Assembly: GCF_030052995.1 (NCBI RefSeq)
Contig: NZ_JASJPW010000006.1
Location: 62,001 to 126,000, forward strand
Source: Gemmobacter sp. 24YEA27
GTDB lineage: Bacteria; Pseudomonadota; Alphaproteobacteria; Rhodobacterales; Rhodobacteraceae
Length of the DNA stretch: 64,000 bases
Direction: 5' to 3'
Part shown: piece after piece, positions 46,274 to 55,690 of the stretch
Numbering within the stretch: position 1 is the stretch's first letter
Layout of the letters: every line of letters starts with the position of its first letter
Program-made: the position numbers and the translations under genes
The notes under the pieces: model-generated
What the model saw: only the letters and a program-made list of their open reading frames with translations
What the model was told of the DNA's origin: nothing
The model's database searches: none

Positions 46274-46584
46274 GGCAACCTTGGCTGGACGGGGTTTCGC
46301 GCCAGCATGGCCACAGGACTGACCACGATCATATGCGCACGTTTCCTGACCTGAGCGAGGTCATAAGCAAGTTGGAGCTGCAACCAGTTTTCTTCGTTGC
46401 CTCCGAAAGCCTTGGCAAGTCGCACAGCCATTTCAGGAGAGATGGCCGCGCGACCATTGACCACATTGCTTAACGCCTGGCGAGTAACACCGAGGATGCG
46501 CGCACCATCAACGACACCAAGATCATAGGCGTCGAGGCAGTCCTTGCGAACCAGAAAACCAGGATGCAATGGGTCGATTTTCAT
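46270..46584 (-). CDS. HigA-family HTH protein heading the restriction-modification operon
   Basis: About 104 residues with the HigA addiction-module antitoxin pattern: [72 protein letters not shown]. No HigB toxin gene is adjacent. It overlaps the methylase by ATGA, so it may act as the controller of the restriction-modification genes in place of a typical C protein. ATG 46584 is preferred over the GTG before it. A promoter-like TTGACC with CTATTT 17 bases downstream lies upstream on the minus strand. Confidence 0.85.
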   Translation of the reverse strand: MKIDPLHPGFLVRKDCLDAYDLGVVDGARILGVTRQALSNVVNGRAAISPEMAVRLAKAFGGNEENWLQLQLAYDLAQVRKRAHMIVVSPVAMLARNPVQPRLP

Positions 46585-46698
46585 CACAGAACAAAAATAG
46601 AATACTCAACAAGATGCGGTCAAGCGTCAATTGTCGCTTTCCATTGCGCCCGCTCAGTTGTGTCTGCCTGTGCTGCTTCGCGGTGACGCCTTTCAGGA

Positions 46699-47343
46699 TC
46701 AAGAATCGCCAGGGCGCCGCACTCTGAGATATCGGCCTTTTCGGCGCGATCCAATGTATTGGATCATACCTGTCAACTTGAGTGCGGCAATGTCGCGGCG
46801 GGCTGTCTTGAGGCTCACCTGCCATGTCGACACGATTTCGTTCGCCCCGGAGCGGCCGCCTTCGGCGACTCGGGCCAGAAACCAGTGCTGCCGCTCGTTG
46901 ATTTCGGGCGTTTCAGGGTCATTCATTGGGTCACGATCAGGGTCATGTTCAGGGTCATCTGAGCCGTCCCTCACATGCGAACCGGCTCCTGTTGCCTCGC
47001 CTTCGGCATATGCGGCCCGCGCTGAAGCCAGGGTATGTCGATCCTCCGGATGGCTGAGCCTTTTCGCAACCGCTCCCTCAATCAGAGCCTGCGCGTAGGC
47101 CCGGATAACCGGCGACGAAACCATCAGCCGCAGGAAATACAGGCTATCCGGGCCATGCTGTCCTGAAAGCCAGTGCTTGACCGTCCGCTCGCTGGCATGG
47201 GTCTGACGCATCAGGGCCTTGACCGCACGATGGCTCTCTCCATGCTCCTTGCGCAGCAGGTCCGCCATGGTCCTGGCATAGGCGTCTCGCCCAACGAGAG
47301 CCCCATTCCATACCGGTAATTTCCTGCCCTTTTTCGGCAACAT
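46699..47343 (-). CDS. HTH-domain hypothetical protein
   Basis: A 214-residue protein of unknown function. The N-terminal part (residues 20-70) contains HASERTVKHWLSGQHGPDSLYFLRLM, a helix-turn-helix-like region. The middle is a low-complexity linker DPEHDPDRDPMNDPE. The C-terminus, NERQHWFLARVAEGGRSGANEIVSTWQVSLKTARRDIAALKLTGMIQYIG, is a DeoR/Fic-associated type winged helix. It is transcribed away from the serine recombinase and could regulate it. Confidence 0.7.
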   Translation of the reverse strand: MLPKKGRKLPVWNGALVGRDAYARTMADLLRKEHGESHRAVKALMRQTHASERTVKHWLSGQHGPDSLYFLRLMVSSPVIRAYAQALIEGAVAKRLSHPEDRHTLASARAAYAEGEATGAGSHVRDGSDDPEHDPDRDPMNDPETPEINERQHWFLARVAEGGRSGANEIVSTWQVSLKTARRDIAALKLTGMIQYIGSRRKGRYLRVRRPGDS

Positions 47344-47489
47344 CTTCCGTTTCCTCCGCCGCTAGAGTGCCAACAATGCGGAGTGGCGGCAGACACCGGT
47401 CAGGCGCTGCGCGCGAATGGTTGCATCGAGCTTCATTGCCAACACCGAGGCAGCGGGCCACCGCGGTCAGTTTCGGGAAAGGACCACTT

Positions 47490-49073
47490 TTGACAGACCG
47501 AACATCTCACGACACGGAAAGGTCACAGCATCCGGCCCGGTTGGCGGCAAATCCTGTTCGGGCTGCCGAATACGTCCGCATGTCGACTGAACTTCAGAAA
47601 TACTCGACAGAGAACCAGTCCATCGCCATCCGGCTCTATGCCGAGGAGCGAGGGATCGAGATTGTCCGAACCTACGCCGACGAAGGCAAAAGCGGGCTCA
47701 GGATCCAAGGGCGGGACGCCTTGCGACAATTGATCGAGGACGTGCAGGCAGGCACTGCCGATTTCACGGCCCTGCTCGTCTACGATGTCACCCGCTGGGG
47801 GCGGTTCCAGGATGCAGATGAAAGCGCCCATTACGAATACATCTGCCGACAGGCGGGGATAGCGGTCCACTATTGCGCCGAACAGTTCGAGAACGACGGC
47901 AGCCCGGTCTCCACGGTGATCAAGGGACTCAAGCGCATGATGGCGGGCGAGTACAGCCGCGAACTTTCCACCAAAGTGTTCGCCGGACAGAAGTTGCTGA
48001 TCGGGAAAGGCTATCGGCAGGGCGGACCGGCAGGCTTCGGCCTCAGACGCACGCTCATCGACGAGCACGGCACCGTCAAAGGGGTGCTGGACCGGGGACA
48101 GCACAAGAGCATCCAGACCGACCGTGTGATCCTGACACCCGGACCTGACGAAGAGATCGGCATCGTGCGGGAGATTTATCAGGCATTCGTTCACGGCGGA
48201 AACAGCGAAAGCGTGATCGCCGCCGATCTCAATGCACGCGGCTACACAACCGATCTCGGCCGCCCCTGGACGAGAGGCACGGTCCACCAGGTCCTGATCA
48301 ACGACAAATACGTCGGCGACAACGTCTGGAACCGGCGTTCCTTCAAGCTGAAGGAAAAGCGGGTTCACAACACCCCCGATACGTGGGTCCGCGCCGAGGG
48401 CGTGTTCGAAGGCATCGTAGCGCGCGAACTTTTCGACGCGGCGAAGACCATCATCCATGCCCGATCGTTTCGTATCAGCGACGAGGACATGCTCGCGGCG
48501 TTGCGCGCGCTCTACGAGCAGAAAGGCCTGCTTTCGGGCATCGTCATCGACGAATACGACGGAATGCCTTCAAGCAGCGCCTACAGCACACGTTTCGGCA
48601 GCCTGCTGCGTGCCTACAGCCTCGTGGGTTTCATGCCGGAACGGGACTATCGCTATATTGAGGCCAACCGCGAACTGCGTAAACTGCATCCGACCATCCT
48701 GCGCGAGGTGCTTGAAGGCCTGCGCGCCGGGGGCAGCGATGCCTGGCAGGATCTTCAGACGGATCGGGTGATCGTCAATGACGAATTGAGCCTGTCTGTC
48801 GTGATCGCGCGCTGTATCGAGACGCCAACCGGCCTTTTGCGCTGGAAACCGCGCTTCGACACATCGTTGATGCCCGACATCACCATCGTCGTACGCATGG
48901 ACAGGTCTAATAGTACGCCGCTCGACTACTACCTCTTTCCGCGCATTGACCATCTTTCCGAGAAGCTGCGTCTGGCGGAGGACAACGCGTTGGATCTCGA
49001 CGCCTACCGCTTCGATGACCTCGACCTTCTCTACAGCATCGTTACACCCATCCCCCTTCCGGAGACCGCCTGA
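47490..49073 (+). CDS. Large serine recombinase
   Basis: A serine-family site-specific recombinase. The resolvase domain begins AAEYVRMSTELQKYSTENQ with the catalytic serine in RMS, continues with TYADEGKSGLRIQGRDALRQLI and LLVYDVTRWGRFQD, and is followed by a recombinase domain (GFGLRRTLID, LNARGYTTDLGRPWTRGTVHQVLINDKYVGDNVWNR). The zinc-ribbon/coiled-coil end is unusual in lacking a clear cysteine cluster. Start TTG 47490 follows GGAAAGGA; an ATG at 47367 gives a longer product. Its stop overlaps the first parB-like gene, so all three genes form one unit. Confidence 0.88.
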   Translation: MTDRTSHDTERSQHPARLAANPVRAAEYVRMSTELQKYSTENQSIAIRLYAEERGIEIVRTYADEGKSGLRIQGRDALRQLIEDVQAGTADFTALLVYDVTRWGRFQDADESAHYEYICRQAGIAVHYCAEQFENDGSPVSTVIKGLKRMMAGEYSRELSTKVFAGQKLLIGKGYRQGGPAGFGLRRTLIDEHGTVKGVLDRGQHKSIQTDRVILTPGPDEEIGIVREIYQAFVHGGNSESVIAADLNARGYTTDLGRPWTRGTVHQVLINDKYVGDNVWNRRSFKLKEKRVHNTPDTWVRAEGVFEGIVARELFDAAKTIIHARSFRISDEDMLAALRALYEQKGLLSGIVIDEYDGMPSSSAYSTRFGSLLRAYSLVGFMPERDYRYIEANRELRKLHPTILREVLEGLRAGGSDAWQDLQTDRVIVNDELSLSVVIARCIETPTGLLRWKPRFDTSLMPDITIVVRMDRSNSTPLDYYLFPRIDHLSEKLRLAEDNALDLDAYRFDDLDLLYSIVTPIPLPETA

Positions 49074-49978
49074 TGCCAGCCACTCGCCCAAATCGTGTCG
49101 AGATGATCCCGATTTCACGAATCACGGTCATCAATCCCCGCGCGCGTAACAAACGCCAGCACCGGGAGATCGTGAACAATATCGAAGCCGTCGGCCTGAA
49201 GCGGCCGATCACCGTTAGCCGGCACGACGGTCCCGTTGGTGCCAGATATGACCTCGTCTGCGGTGAAGGACGGCTGGAGGCATTTCAAATGCTGGGCCAG
49301 ACCGAAATTCCGGCGGTGATCATTGAGGCCAGCGAAAGCGAATGTCTTGTTATGAGTCTCGTCGAGAACATAGCCCGGCGCATTCCCCGCCCCATCGACA
49401 TCATGCGCGAAATCGGCGCGCTGCGGGCAAGGGGTTACAGCGACAGCGCCATTGGCGAGAAGATCGGTGTCGGTGCCTCCTGGGTCAATATGATCGCCTC
49501 TCTGTTGGACCATGGCGAAGAACGCCTGGTTGCCGCGGTCGAGACCGGCCTGATCCCGATCACGCTGGCAATGGAAATATCCCGGGCGGAGACCGAGGAA
49601 GCGCAGAACCTGCTCCTCGATGCCTATGAGACCGGCAAGCTCCGAGGCAAGAAACTGGCGGCTGTCCGGCGAATGCTCGACATGCGGATGCGCGCACAGG
49701 GCAAGGGATTGCCGACGGGCCGCCTGGGCAAGAGGGGTGGCCCGACCACGCGCCGGATGACTGCCAACGACCTGATGCAGGTCTATCAACGCGAGGCGGA
49801 AAAGCAGCGGCTTCTGGTCAAAAAGTCGGATTTCACCCAGACACGCCTGCTGTTCGTTGTCGAGGCGCTGAAGGAACTGCTCGCAGACGAGGGATTTGTG
49901 AACCTGCTGCGGGCGGAAGGCCTGTTCACCATGCCGCGGGCACTGTCCGCGCGAATTTCCGGAGAGAGCGATGACTGA
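49073..49978 (+). CDS. ParB/RepB-like protein (1) of the recombinase operon
   Basis: A 301-residue protein with a ParB N-terminal nuclease/CTPase-like domain (IPISRITVINPRARNKRQHREIVNNIEAVGLKRPITV; nucleotide-binding motif LVCGEGRLEAF; SLVENIARR) and a central helix-turn-helix (GYSDSAIGEKIGVGASWVNMIASLL), ending in a RepB-type C-terminal domain. The usual GERR motif is GEGR here. It overlaps the recombinase stop by one base and the next gene by 8 bases. In this setting it may be an accessory DNA-binding factor of the recombinase and not a replicon partition protein. Confidence 0.85.
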   Translation: MPATRPNRVEMIPISRITVINPRARNKRQHREIVNNIEAVGLKRPITVSRHDGPVGARYDLVCGEGRLEAFQMLGQTEIPAVIIEASESECLVMSLVENIARRIPRPIDIMREIGALRARGYSDSAIGEKIGVGASWVNMIASLLDHGEERLVAAVETGLIPITLAMEISRAETEEAQNLLLDAYETGKLRGKKLAAVRRMLDMRMRAQGKGLPTGRLGKRGGPTTRRMTANDLMQVYQREAEKQRLLVKKSDFTQTRLLFVVEALKELLADEGFVNLLRAEGLFTMPRALSARISGESDD

Positions 49979-50912
49979 CCGACCCAAAGATCCGAACGAG
50001 AACGGCGGACGCATCCATCTTGCCTTCGACCGCAGCTTCGTGACCGTTCCCGTCTCTGCTATCATTCCGCTGAAAGCATTGCCGGACGGCGCTCGGGAGA
50101 GTCGTGCGTTCTCGCAGGTCCTGAGCTCAATCAGGGCGATCGGTCTGGTGGAGGCGCCGGTCGTGATCCCCGACACGACGAAACCGGGCAACTATTTCCT
50201 GCTGGACGGCCATCTGCGCATCGAAGCCCTGAAAGAGCTTGGGATCGTGGAGGTCGAATGCCTGCTCGCCAAGGATGACGACACCTATACCTACAACAAG
50301 CGCGTCAATCGCATTCCGCCGATTCAGGAGCACCGGATGATCGCCCGCGCCATTGAGCGTGGCGTGACCTCCGCAGAAATCGCCGAAGCGCTCAATCTTC
50401 AGATCGAATCCGTGCTGCGTCGCTACAGGCTGCTTGAAGGGATCAGCCCGGAAGCAGCCGAAATGCTGAAGGATACGCCCTGCTCAATGAAGGTGTTCGA
50501 CATCCTGCGGCAGATGACAGCAGTCCGACAGATCGAAGCGGCGGATCTCATGATCGGGCAGAACAATTTCTCGGTAATGTTCGCACGCGCCATCCGCGCC
50601 GCCACACCCGAGAACCAGCTCGCGGCCGTCAGGAAAGGAAAGGGTGCTGGAGCCCCCACCCCGTCCAGCCAACAGATCGCCCGCATGGAGCGGGAACTGG
50701 CCACCCTCCAGACGCAGGTCAAGTCGGTCGAAGACACCTATGGCATAGACAATCTGCATCTGACCGTCGCGCGCGGCTACCTTGTGAAAATGCTAGCCAG
50801 TAACCGCGTCATCCGCTGGCTGGCGAAGTATCACCAGGACTATCTCGGAGAGTTCCAGAAGATCGCGGAGATCGACAGCCTGGGACCAATCCTGGGATCA
50901 CCCGAAGCCTGA
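49971..50912 (+). CDS. ParB/RepB-like protein (2) of the recombinase operon
   Basis: A 313-residue relative of the preceding protein but strongly diverged. The ParB-like N-terminus reads FVTVPVSAIIPLKALPDGARESRAFSQVLSSIRAIGLVEAPVV with the nucleotide motif changed to LLDGHLRIEALKELG. Next come an HTH (GVTSAEIAEALNLQIESVLRRYRLLEGIS) and a C-terminal helical part with a coiled-coil stretch (ARMERELATLQTQVKSVEDTYG). No ParA ATPase gene is present, which argues against a standard partition system. Confidence 0.83.
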   Translation: MTDRPKDPNENGGRIHLAFDRSFVTVPVSAIIPLKALPDGARESRAFSQVLSSIRAIGLVEAPVVIPDTTKPGNYFLLDGHLRIEALKELGIVEVECLLAKDDDTYTYNKRVNRIPPIQEHRMIARAIERGVTSAEIAEALNLQIESVLRRYRLLEGISPEAAEMLKDTPCSMKVFDILRQMTAVRQIEAADLMIGQNNFSVMFARAIRAATPENQLAAVRKGKGAGAPTPSSQQIARMERELATLQTQVKSVEDTYGIDNLHLTVARGYLVKMLASNRVIRWLAKYHQDYLGEFQKIAEIDSLGPILGSPEA

Positions 50913-51186
50913 ATTCCGGATGGGGACCCGGACCCGATAAGCGCGGGGACCATGGGAGACGCCGCACGGTGGGGCGGATCAATCATGGCGGCGGGAATGG
51001 CGGCGAACCCGCAAGAAGCCCGCCGAGGCTGGCCGTCATATGGTCCAGCCGCGTGTGAGATTTCCTGTCTTACACGACCGTGCGAGCGTGGCGGCAGAGC
51101 GCTGCCGTCACGCCCGCACCTACTCATAGCAGATACACTCTCCTCCAAGCTGGGGCTCAGGGACCAATAGTGATCCTTTGATCGGG
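50913..51186. other. Intergenic region between the ParB-like operon and trb genes
   Basis: About 270 bases separating convergent operons. No gene, strong hairpin with T tract or recognisable site was found. Confidence 0.4.
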
Positions 51187-51411
51187 TCAGATTTTTGGAC
51201 GCCGCGCCTTTGCGAATCCACGATCCGTCGCGATAAACCGCTCCAGCATCGGCGCAATCAGCCGCGCCGGTTCGATGGGCGATGCCCCTGCGGCCGCCAG
51301 CAACCGCCCGTACTCGACAAGATCACGGTGCAGCCCTGCAGGCAGTTCAACGGTGATCCTCACCGGCTTGTCGTCGGCTGGCGGCGCGAGCTTCAGCTTC
51401 ACCATGGTCAC
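51187..51411 (-). CDS. DUF2274 family protein of the trb cluster
   Basis: A 74-residue protein with the DUF2274 pattern (VKLKLAPPADDKPVRITVELPAGLHRDLVEYGRLL...). Small DUF2274 genes regularly follow trbI in alphaproteobacterial trb conjugation clusters. Its start overlaps the trbI stop by 4 bases. The function is unknown; the ribbon-helix-helix-like pattern would suit a DNA-binding regulator. Confidence 0.82.
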   Translation of the reverse strand: MTMVKLKLAPPADDKPVRITVELPAGLHRDLVEYGRLLAAAGASPIEPARLIAPMLERFIATDRGFAKARRPKI

Positions 51412-52550
51412 TCCCCCTGCTTGCGGAACACGAGGTCCCGCGTGACGATGATCCTGACGGGAAAGCCCGGCCGGATGGTGAGGGTTGGCGCCACCTGTAT
51501 CTGGCGCTGGACGATCTGCTGGCCGACCTCGCTGATCGTGTCCTGGGCACCGTCGCGGATGGCGCGGACAAGGCGGTCCTCGTCATCAGTGGCGAGCTCA
51601 GTGCCGATCGCCAGCAGGGTCGCAAGACCGGCGGCCTTGAAGACAGCGCCCCAGTGATAATCGACACCATCCTCCAACCCGGCATAGCCGGCAGCATCGG
51701 CGCCGGGCAGACGTTCCAGCACCAGCGAGGATCCGTCGGGGAAGATCAGGCGGTTCCAGACCAGCAGCACCCGGCGCTGGCCGGTGCCGACGCCGGAATC
51801 GTATTCGCCGATGATCCGGGTGCCCTGCGGGATCAGCAGCAGGGATCCGGTCGGGCTGTCATAGACGGGTTCGGTGACCTGGGCGGTGATCTGGCCCGGC
51901 AGATCGGAGCGGATGCCGGTGATCAGCGCGGCCGGGATCACCGATCCGGCCTGCAGAATCCAGGGCGAGGCCGGGGCCGCAATACGGTCGACCGCCACGG
52001 TCTGGCGATCCACCGGCCCGTTCAGGAAAGCGCTCTGCGGATCCTGCGATCCTGTTACCCCCGACAGGTCGAGTCCGGCAAAACCCGGAGAGGCTGTGCC
52101 CGCCGCGCCACCGGCGCCAGGCGTGGCAGGGAAGAACACCCGGCTCAGCCGCGCGGCCTCTTCCTCGGCGCGACGACGTTCTTCGTCGGGATCGACCGCA
52201 GACGGTGCCGCGATCATCGGCGGGACCACAGGCTGGCCCCGATTTTGCGCATCGAGGATTGGCCCGCCCAGATCGCCGGGCAGCGGCGGGCCGAGGGTCG
52301 GGCCGGTATAATCGCGCGGCAGGGCTGCCAGCCCATCGGCGGTGGCGCGGTTCTCGATAGAATAGAGTTCCTCGCCATCTTCTCCGGCCTGTCGGGTCTG
52401 CAGCGCATAGATCAGCGCGCCTCCGATCATGACCAGCGCAATGGCGGTGGTCCCCGCCAGCATGCGCCGCGACAGCCGGGTGACCCGGGCCGGCTCGGCG
52501 CGCAGCCGCATCGGCGAGGCGGTCTCGGGTGCAGGTTTGCCGCCGCTCAT
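51408..52550 (-). CDS. trbI: TrbI/VirB10-family conjugal transfer protein
   Basis: A 380-residue type IV secretion channel protein linking inner and outer membranes. Residues about 30-50 are the membrane anchor (LAGTTAIALVMIGGALIYAL), followed by a proline-rich periplasmic linker and a VirB10 C-terminal domain (ILQAGSVIPAALITGIRSDLPGQITAQVTEPVYDSPTGSLLLIPQGTRIIGEYDSGV). It overlaps trbG and the DUF2274 gene by 4 bases each. Confidence 0.92.
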   Translation of the reverse strand: MSGGKPAPETASPMRLRAEPARVTRLSRRMLAGTTAIALVMIGGALIYALQTRQAGEDGEELYSIENRATADGLAALPRDYTGPTLGPPLPGDLGGPILDAQNRGQPVVPPMIAAPSAVDPDEERRRAEEEAARLSRVFFPATPGAGGAAGTASPGFAGLDLSGVTGSQDPQSAFLNGPVDRQTVAVDRIAAPASPWILQAGSVIPAALITGIRSDLPGQITAQVTEPVYDSPTGSLLLIPQGTRIIGEYDSGVGTGQRRVLLVWNRLIFPDGSSLVLERLPGADAAGYAGLEDGVDYHWGAVFKAAGLATLLAIGTELATDDEDRLVRAIRDGAQDTISEVGQQIVQRQIQVAPTLTIRPGFPVRIIVTRDLVFRKQGE

Positions 52551-53598
52551 GACGGCACCTTGCCGCCGGCCGGAGTCTCCGGCGGCGTTCCTGCTGCTGC
52601 TCCGGCGGCGGCCTCTTTCGGCTCCACCCGCAGGATCCGCACCACCTGCTGGCGCCTGCCGCTGCCGAGACGCAGTTCGGCCGCGCCGAAGAGCCGGTCG
52701 ACGATCAGGATATTGCGATGGACGCGGCTATTGCTGATCTGCGGCGCGCCGTCGGGGCCGAGCACGAAGATCGGCGGCATCTCGCCCTGCACGATGCCGC
52801 GCGGGAAGACGACATAGACGCGCCTGCCATCGTCGAAGACCGAGACCGGTCGCCAGGGCGGACTGGCGCCCTCGATCTGCAAGCCGTAGCGGTAGTTGCG
52901 CGCGGTTTCCGAGGGGATCACCGGCGCGGCGGGCGTCACCTGCCGCCTGCTTCCCGGCTGGGCCGGATAGGACCAGGCCACGGCGGGCATGTAGAGTGCC
53001 TCCTGCGCCCTGAGTTCGATCAGATAGCTGCGCCGGTCGGTGCTGACACGAGATTGGTCGCGATATCGGCCCGCGTCGGCTTCACAAGGATATGGACCCG
53101 GGCCGCAGCGCCGCGGCCGCTCTCGGTATCGCCGATGATCCAGCGTGCGGTGTCGCCGGCAGCGATCGGGCCGGCGCCGGTCAGGCTCTCGCCCGGCTCC
53201 AGCGCGATATCGGTGATCTGCCCCGGTGCGGCATAGACCTGATAGAGCGCCCCTTCCGAAAACGGGTAGATCTGGATGGCGTTGTAATAGCCCTCGCGGC
53301 GCGGCTCGACCCTTGCGGCGGCATTGGCATTGCCAACCCGCGCCGCGGCGGTGTCGGCGGCAGCCCCGCCGCGTGCGACGGTCCAGCCCGGCGGAGTATG
53401 CAGCGGCTTTGGGGCGCCGTCAGCCGCACCGCTCTGCGCGGTCGGCAGTGCCGGAACATCGGCATCATAGCCGAACTCGGGGACTGCCTTCCTTGCGCAA
53501 CCGGAGATCAGCGCGGTGCCGATCAGCAGGGCCGTGAGGGAAAGAGAGATGGGACGGCGCGCGATGCGGCGGCTCTCGGCAACAGGGGCGGTGGTCAT
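52547..53598 (-). pseudogene. trbG: TrbG/VirB9-family conjugal transfer protein with one frameshift
   Basis: The N-terminal 192 residues start with a lipoprotein signal (LTALLIGTALISGCARK, lipobox LISGC) and continue YYNAIQIYPFSEGALYQVYAAPGQITDIALEPGE, typical of VirB9/TrbG. After ADIATNLV the frame is lost. One base restored near 53047-53050 gives STDRRSYLIELRAQEALYMPAVAWSYP, which runs on into the intact C-terminal part ending at 52547. As an outer-membrane pore component, its loss would block conjugation if the mutation is real. Confidence 0.83.
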
Positions 53599-54284
53599 TG
53601 GCTCATCTCCCGCGACCAGCTGATGGCGTTGACATAGATGCCGAGGGGATTGGCCCTGAGCGTTGCGGCATCGCGCGGCGTGCGGATCACGATGGTCAGG
53701 ATCGCGGTCCAGCGCTCGGTGCTGGAAAGCTGGCCGCTCTCGTAATGCTTCTCGGTCCAGGCCACCCGGAAGCTGTCCGGCGAGGCGCGGATGACCGAGG
53801 AGACCTCGATGGCGATCTGGGCGCGCCCGACCTTCGCGAAGGGATCGTTCTCGCGGGCATGATCGTTCAGCGCCGCCGCCCCGCGATCCGTGGTCCAGTC
53901 ATAGGCCCTGAGCCAGTTCTGGCGGACAATGATCGGATCAGCCGGGATGGCGCGGACCTGCTCAATGAAGCGGCCGAGATGCCAGGCGATCTGCGGATCG
54001 GAGGGGCGATAGTCGGCCACGGCCGGAGCGACGGTCTGCGCCTGGCCGAGATCGTCGACCTGCACCACCCAGGGCACCACGGTGCCGCGCGCCGATTGCC
54101 AGACCAGCGCGGTGGCAAAACCTGCCGAGAGGATCAGCGAGCCAAACGCCATCAGCCGCCAGTTCTTCGCCTGCACCCGGGCGGAGCCGATGCGTTCGTC
54201 CCAGACCTGGGCGGCCTTCTGATAGGGGGTCTCGGGGGCGGGTGTCTTGCCGTAATGGGGGGCTGCCCTTTTGAAGATGCTCAT
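53595..54284 (-). CDS. trbF: TrbF/VirB8-family conjugal transfer protein
   Basis: A 229-residue inner-membrane assembly factor. The membrane segment is LMAFGSLILSAGFATALVW (residues about 44-62), followed by the VirB8-like periplasmic domain (VPWVVQVDDLGQAQTVAPAVADYRPSDPQIAWHLGRFIEQVRAIPADPIIVRQNW...). Start and stop overlap trbL and trbG by 4 bases. Confidence 0.92.
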   Translation of the reverse strand: MSIFKRAAPHYGKTPAPETPYQKAAQVWDERIGSARVQAKNWRLMAFGSLILSAGFATALVWQSARGTVVPWVVQVDDLGQAQTVAPAVADYRPSDPQIAWHLGRFIEQVRAIPADPIIVRQNWLRAYDWTTDRGAAALNDHARENDPFAKVGRAQIAIEVSSVIRASPDSFRVAWTEKHYESGQLSSTERWTAILTIVIRTPRDAATLRANPLGIYVNAISWSREMSQ

Positions 54285-55606
54285 CTGCGATCGCTTTCGG
54301 AAAGAGAAACGGAAGCTCCGCCGCCCCGGCTGTCCCCGGCGCGGATGGTATGGGCGGCCATCCCGGCGGAGCGGGTGATGCCGGAACCATGCGACAGGTG
54401 CTGCGCCCAGCCGGGGGAGGAGGTCCCACCGCCAGACGACCCGGCAGCGCCACCGGGGCCAGAACCAAGGCTGCCTTGCGTGGTGGTGCCGCCGGTGCCG
54501 GTGAACCCGGCCTTCACGCCCGAGGCATGGCTGGCGGTGATGCTGGCGGCGGCTCGGCGCAGCGGAGAGAGGGCGGCACCGCCAGCGGCCTTGCCGATCC
54601 CGGCCGCCCCGGCAGCGATACCGGCTGCACCAGACTGGCCTGCCGAGTTCAGGGAATAGGCGGCAGAGGCAGCGCCTGCCGTGGCGGCACCACCGCGAAC
54701 GGCCGCAGCGCCGCCTTTTGCCGCCATCATCGCGCCGCCGCCGGTCGCGATCAGCGTGGCGGCTCCGGCAAGGCCAGTACCGACGGCGGCGCCCGCGCCA
54801 AGCTGCGGCCCGCCGGAGACGAGGCCCGAGGCGATGCCGGGGCCGAAGATGCCGAGACCGAGGAGCGAAAGGGCCGCGAGGACGATGGCCATGGCATCAT
54901 CGACGGTCGGGGCAAGGCCGCCGAAACCTGCGGTGAACTGGCCAAAGAGGGTCGAGCCGATGCCGATGATCACGGCGAGGACCAGCACCTTGATGCCGGA
55001 GGAGACGACATTGCCCAGCACTCGCTCGGCCATGAAGGCAGTTTTGCCGAAGAGGCCGAAGGGGATGAGGACGAAGCCCGCCAGCGTGGTGAGCTTGAAC
55101 TCGATCAGGGTGACGAAGAGTTGCACGGCGAGGATGAAGAAGGCGAGCAGCACCAGCACCCAGGCGAAGAGAAGACAGGCGATCTGGATGAAGTTCTCGA
55201 AGAAGGACACGAACCCCATCAGGTCGGAGATCGACTCCAGCAGCGGTCGTCCGGCATCGAGGCCGGTCTGCGCGACGCGGCCGGGGCGCAGAAGATCGGC
55301 GGTCGAGAAGCTTGTGCCTGAGGCCATCAGGCCGAGGCCCGCGAAACTGTCGAAGACGATCTGCGCGAGGCTGTTCCAGTTCCCGATCAGGTAAGCGAAG
55401 ACGCCGACGAAGAGGGTCTTCTTCACCAGCCGGGCAAGGATGTCGTCATCCGCACCCCAGGACCAGAAGAGCGCGGCCAGCGTCACGTCGATCACGATCA
55501 GGGTGGAGGCGATGAAGGCGACCTCGCCGCCGAGCAGGCCGAAGCCGGAGTCGATGTAGCTGGTGAAGATGCCGAGAAAGCTGTCGATGACGCCGGTGCC
55601 GCCCAT
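54281..55606 (-). CDS. trbL: TrbL/VirB6-family conjugal transfer protein
   Basis: A 441-residue polytopic membrane protein. The N-terminal half holds several hydrophobic helices (LAGFVLIPFGLFGKTAFMAERVLGNVVSSGIKVLVLAVIIGIG), the C-terminal half is Gly/Ala-rich and disordered (GAAGIAAGAAGIGKAAGGAA), as usual in P-type TrbL. It is the first remaining gene of the cluster. trbB, C, D, E and J, normally upstream, are absent because an intron fragment and an IS lie there. Confidence 0.92.
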   Translation of the reverse strand: MGGTGVIDSFLGIFTSYIDSGFGLLGGEVAFIASTLIVIDVTLAALFWSWGADDDILARLVKKTLFVGVFAYLIGNWNSLAQIVFDSFAGLGLMASGTSFSTADLLRPGRVAQTGLDAGRPLLESISDLMGFVSFFENFIQIACLLFAWVLVLLAFFILAVQLFVTLIEFKLTTLAGFVLIPFGLFGKTAFMAERVLGNVVSSGIKVLVLAVIIGIGSTLFGQFTAGFGGLAPTVDDAMAIVLAALSLLGLGIFGPGIASGLVSGGPQLGAGAAVGTGLAGAATLIATGGGAMMAAKGGAAAVRGGAATAGAASAAYSLNSAGQSGAAGIAAGAAGIGKAAGGAALSPLRRAAASITASHASGVKAGFTGTGGTTTQGSLGSGPGGAAGSSGGGTSSPGWAQHLSHGSGITRSAGMAAHTIRAGDSRGGGASVSLSESDRR

Positions 55607-55690
55607 GTGCGTTAGGTCCTAGTTGAAGAAAGGAGTGCTTTGACTTTCAAGCTGTTACTGATCTCGCGGGGGTGAGAGACCCCGCACGCC
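55607..55690. other. Short remnant upstream of trbL and hairpin target
   Basis: Minus-strand codons ...QLESQSTPFFN followed by TAG (about 55620) may be the tail of the missing upstream trb gene. A hairpin, GCGGGG(G)T with ACCCCGC (about 55667-55687), stands directly before the intron-like start. Confidence 0.3.

Noticed and set aside
49073..50912. A plasmid partition/replication locus (repABC)
   Set aside because: No ParA/RepA ATPase, RepC initiator or counter-transcribed RNA was found; the ParB-like genes are tied to the recombinase.
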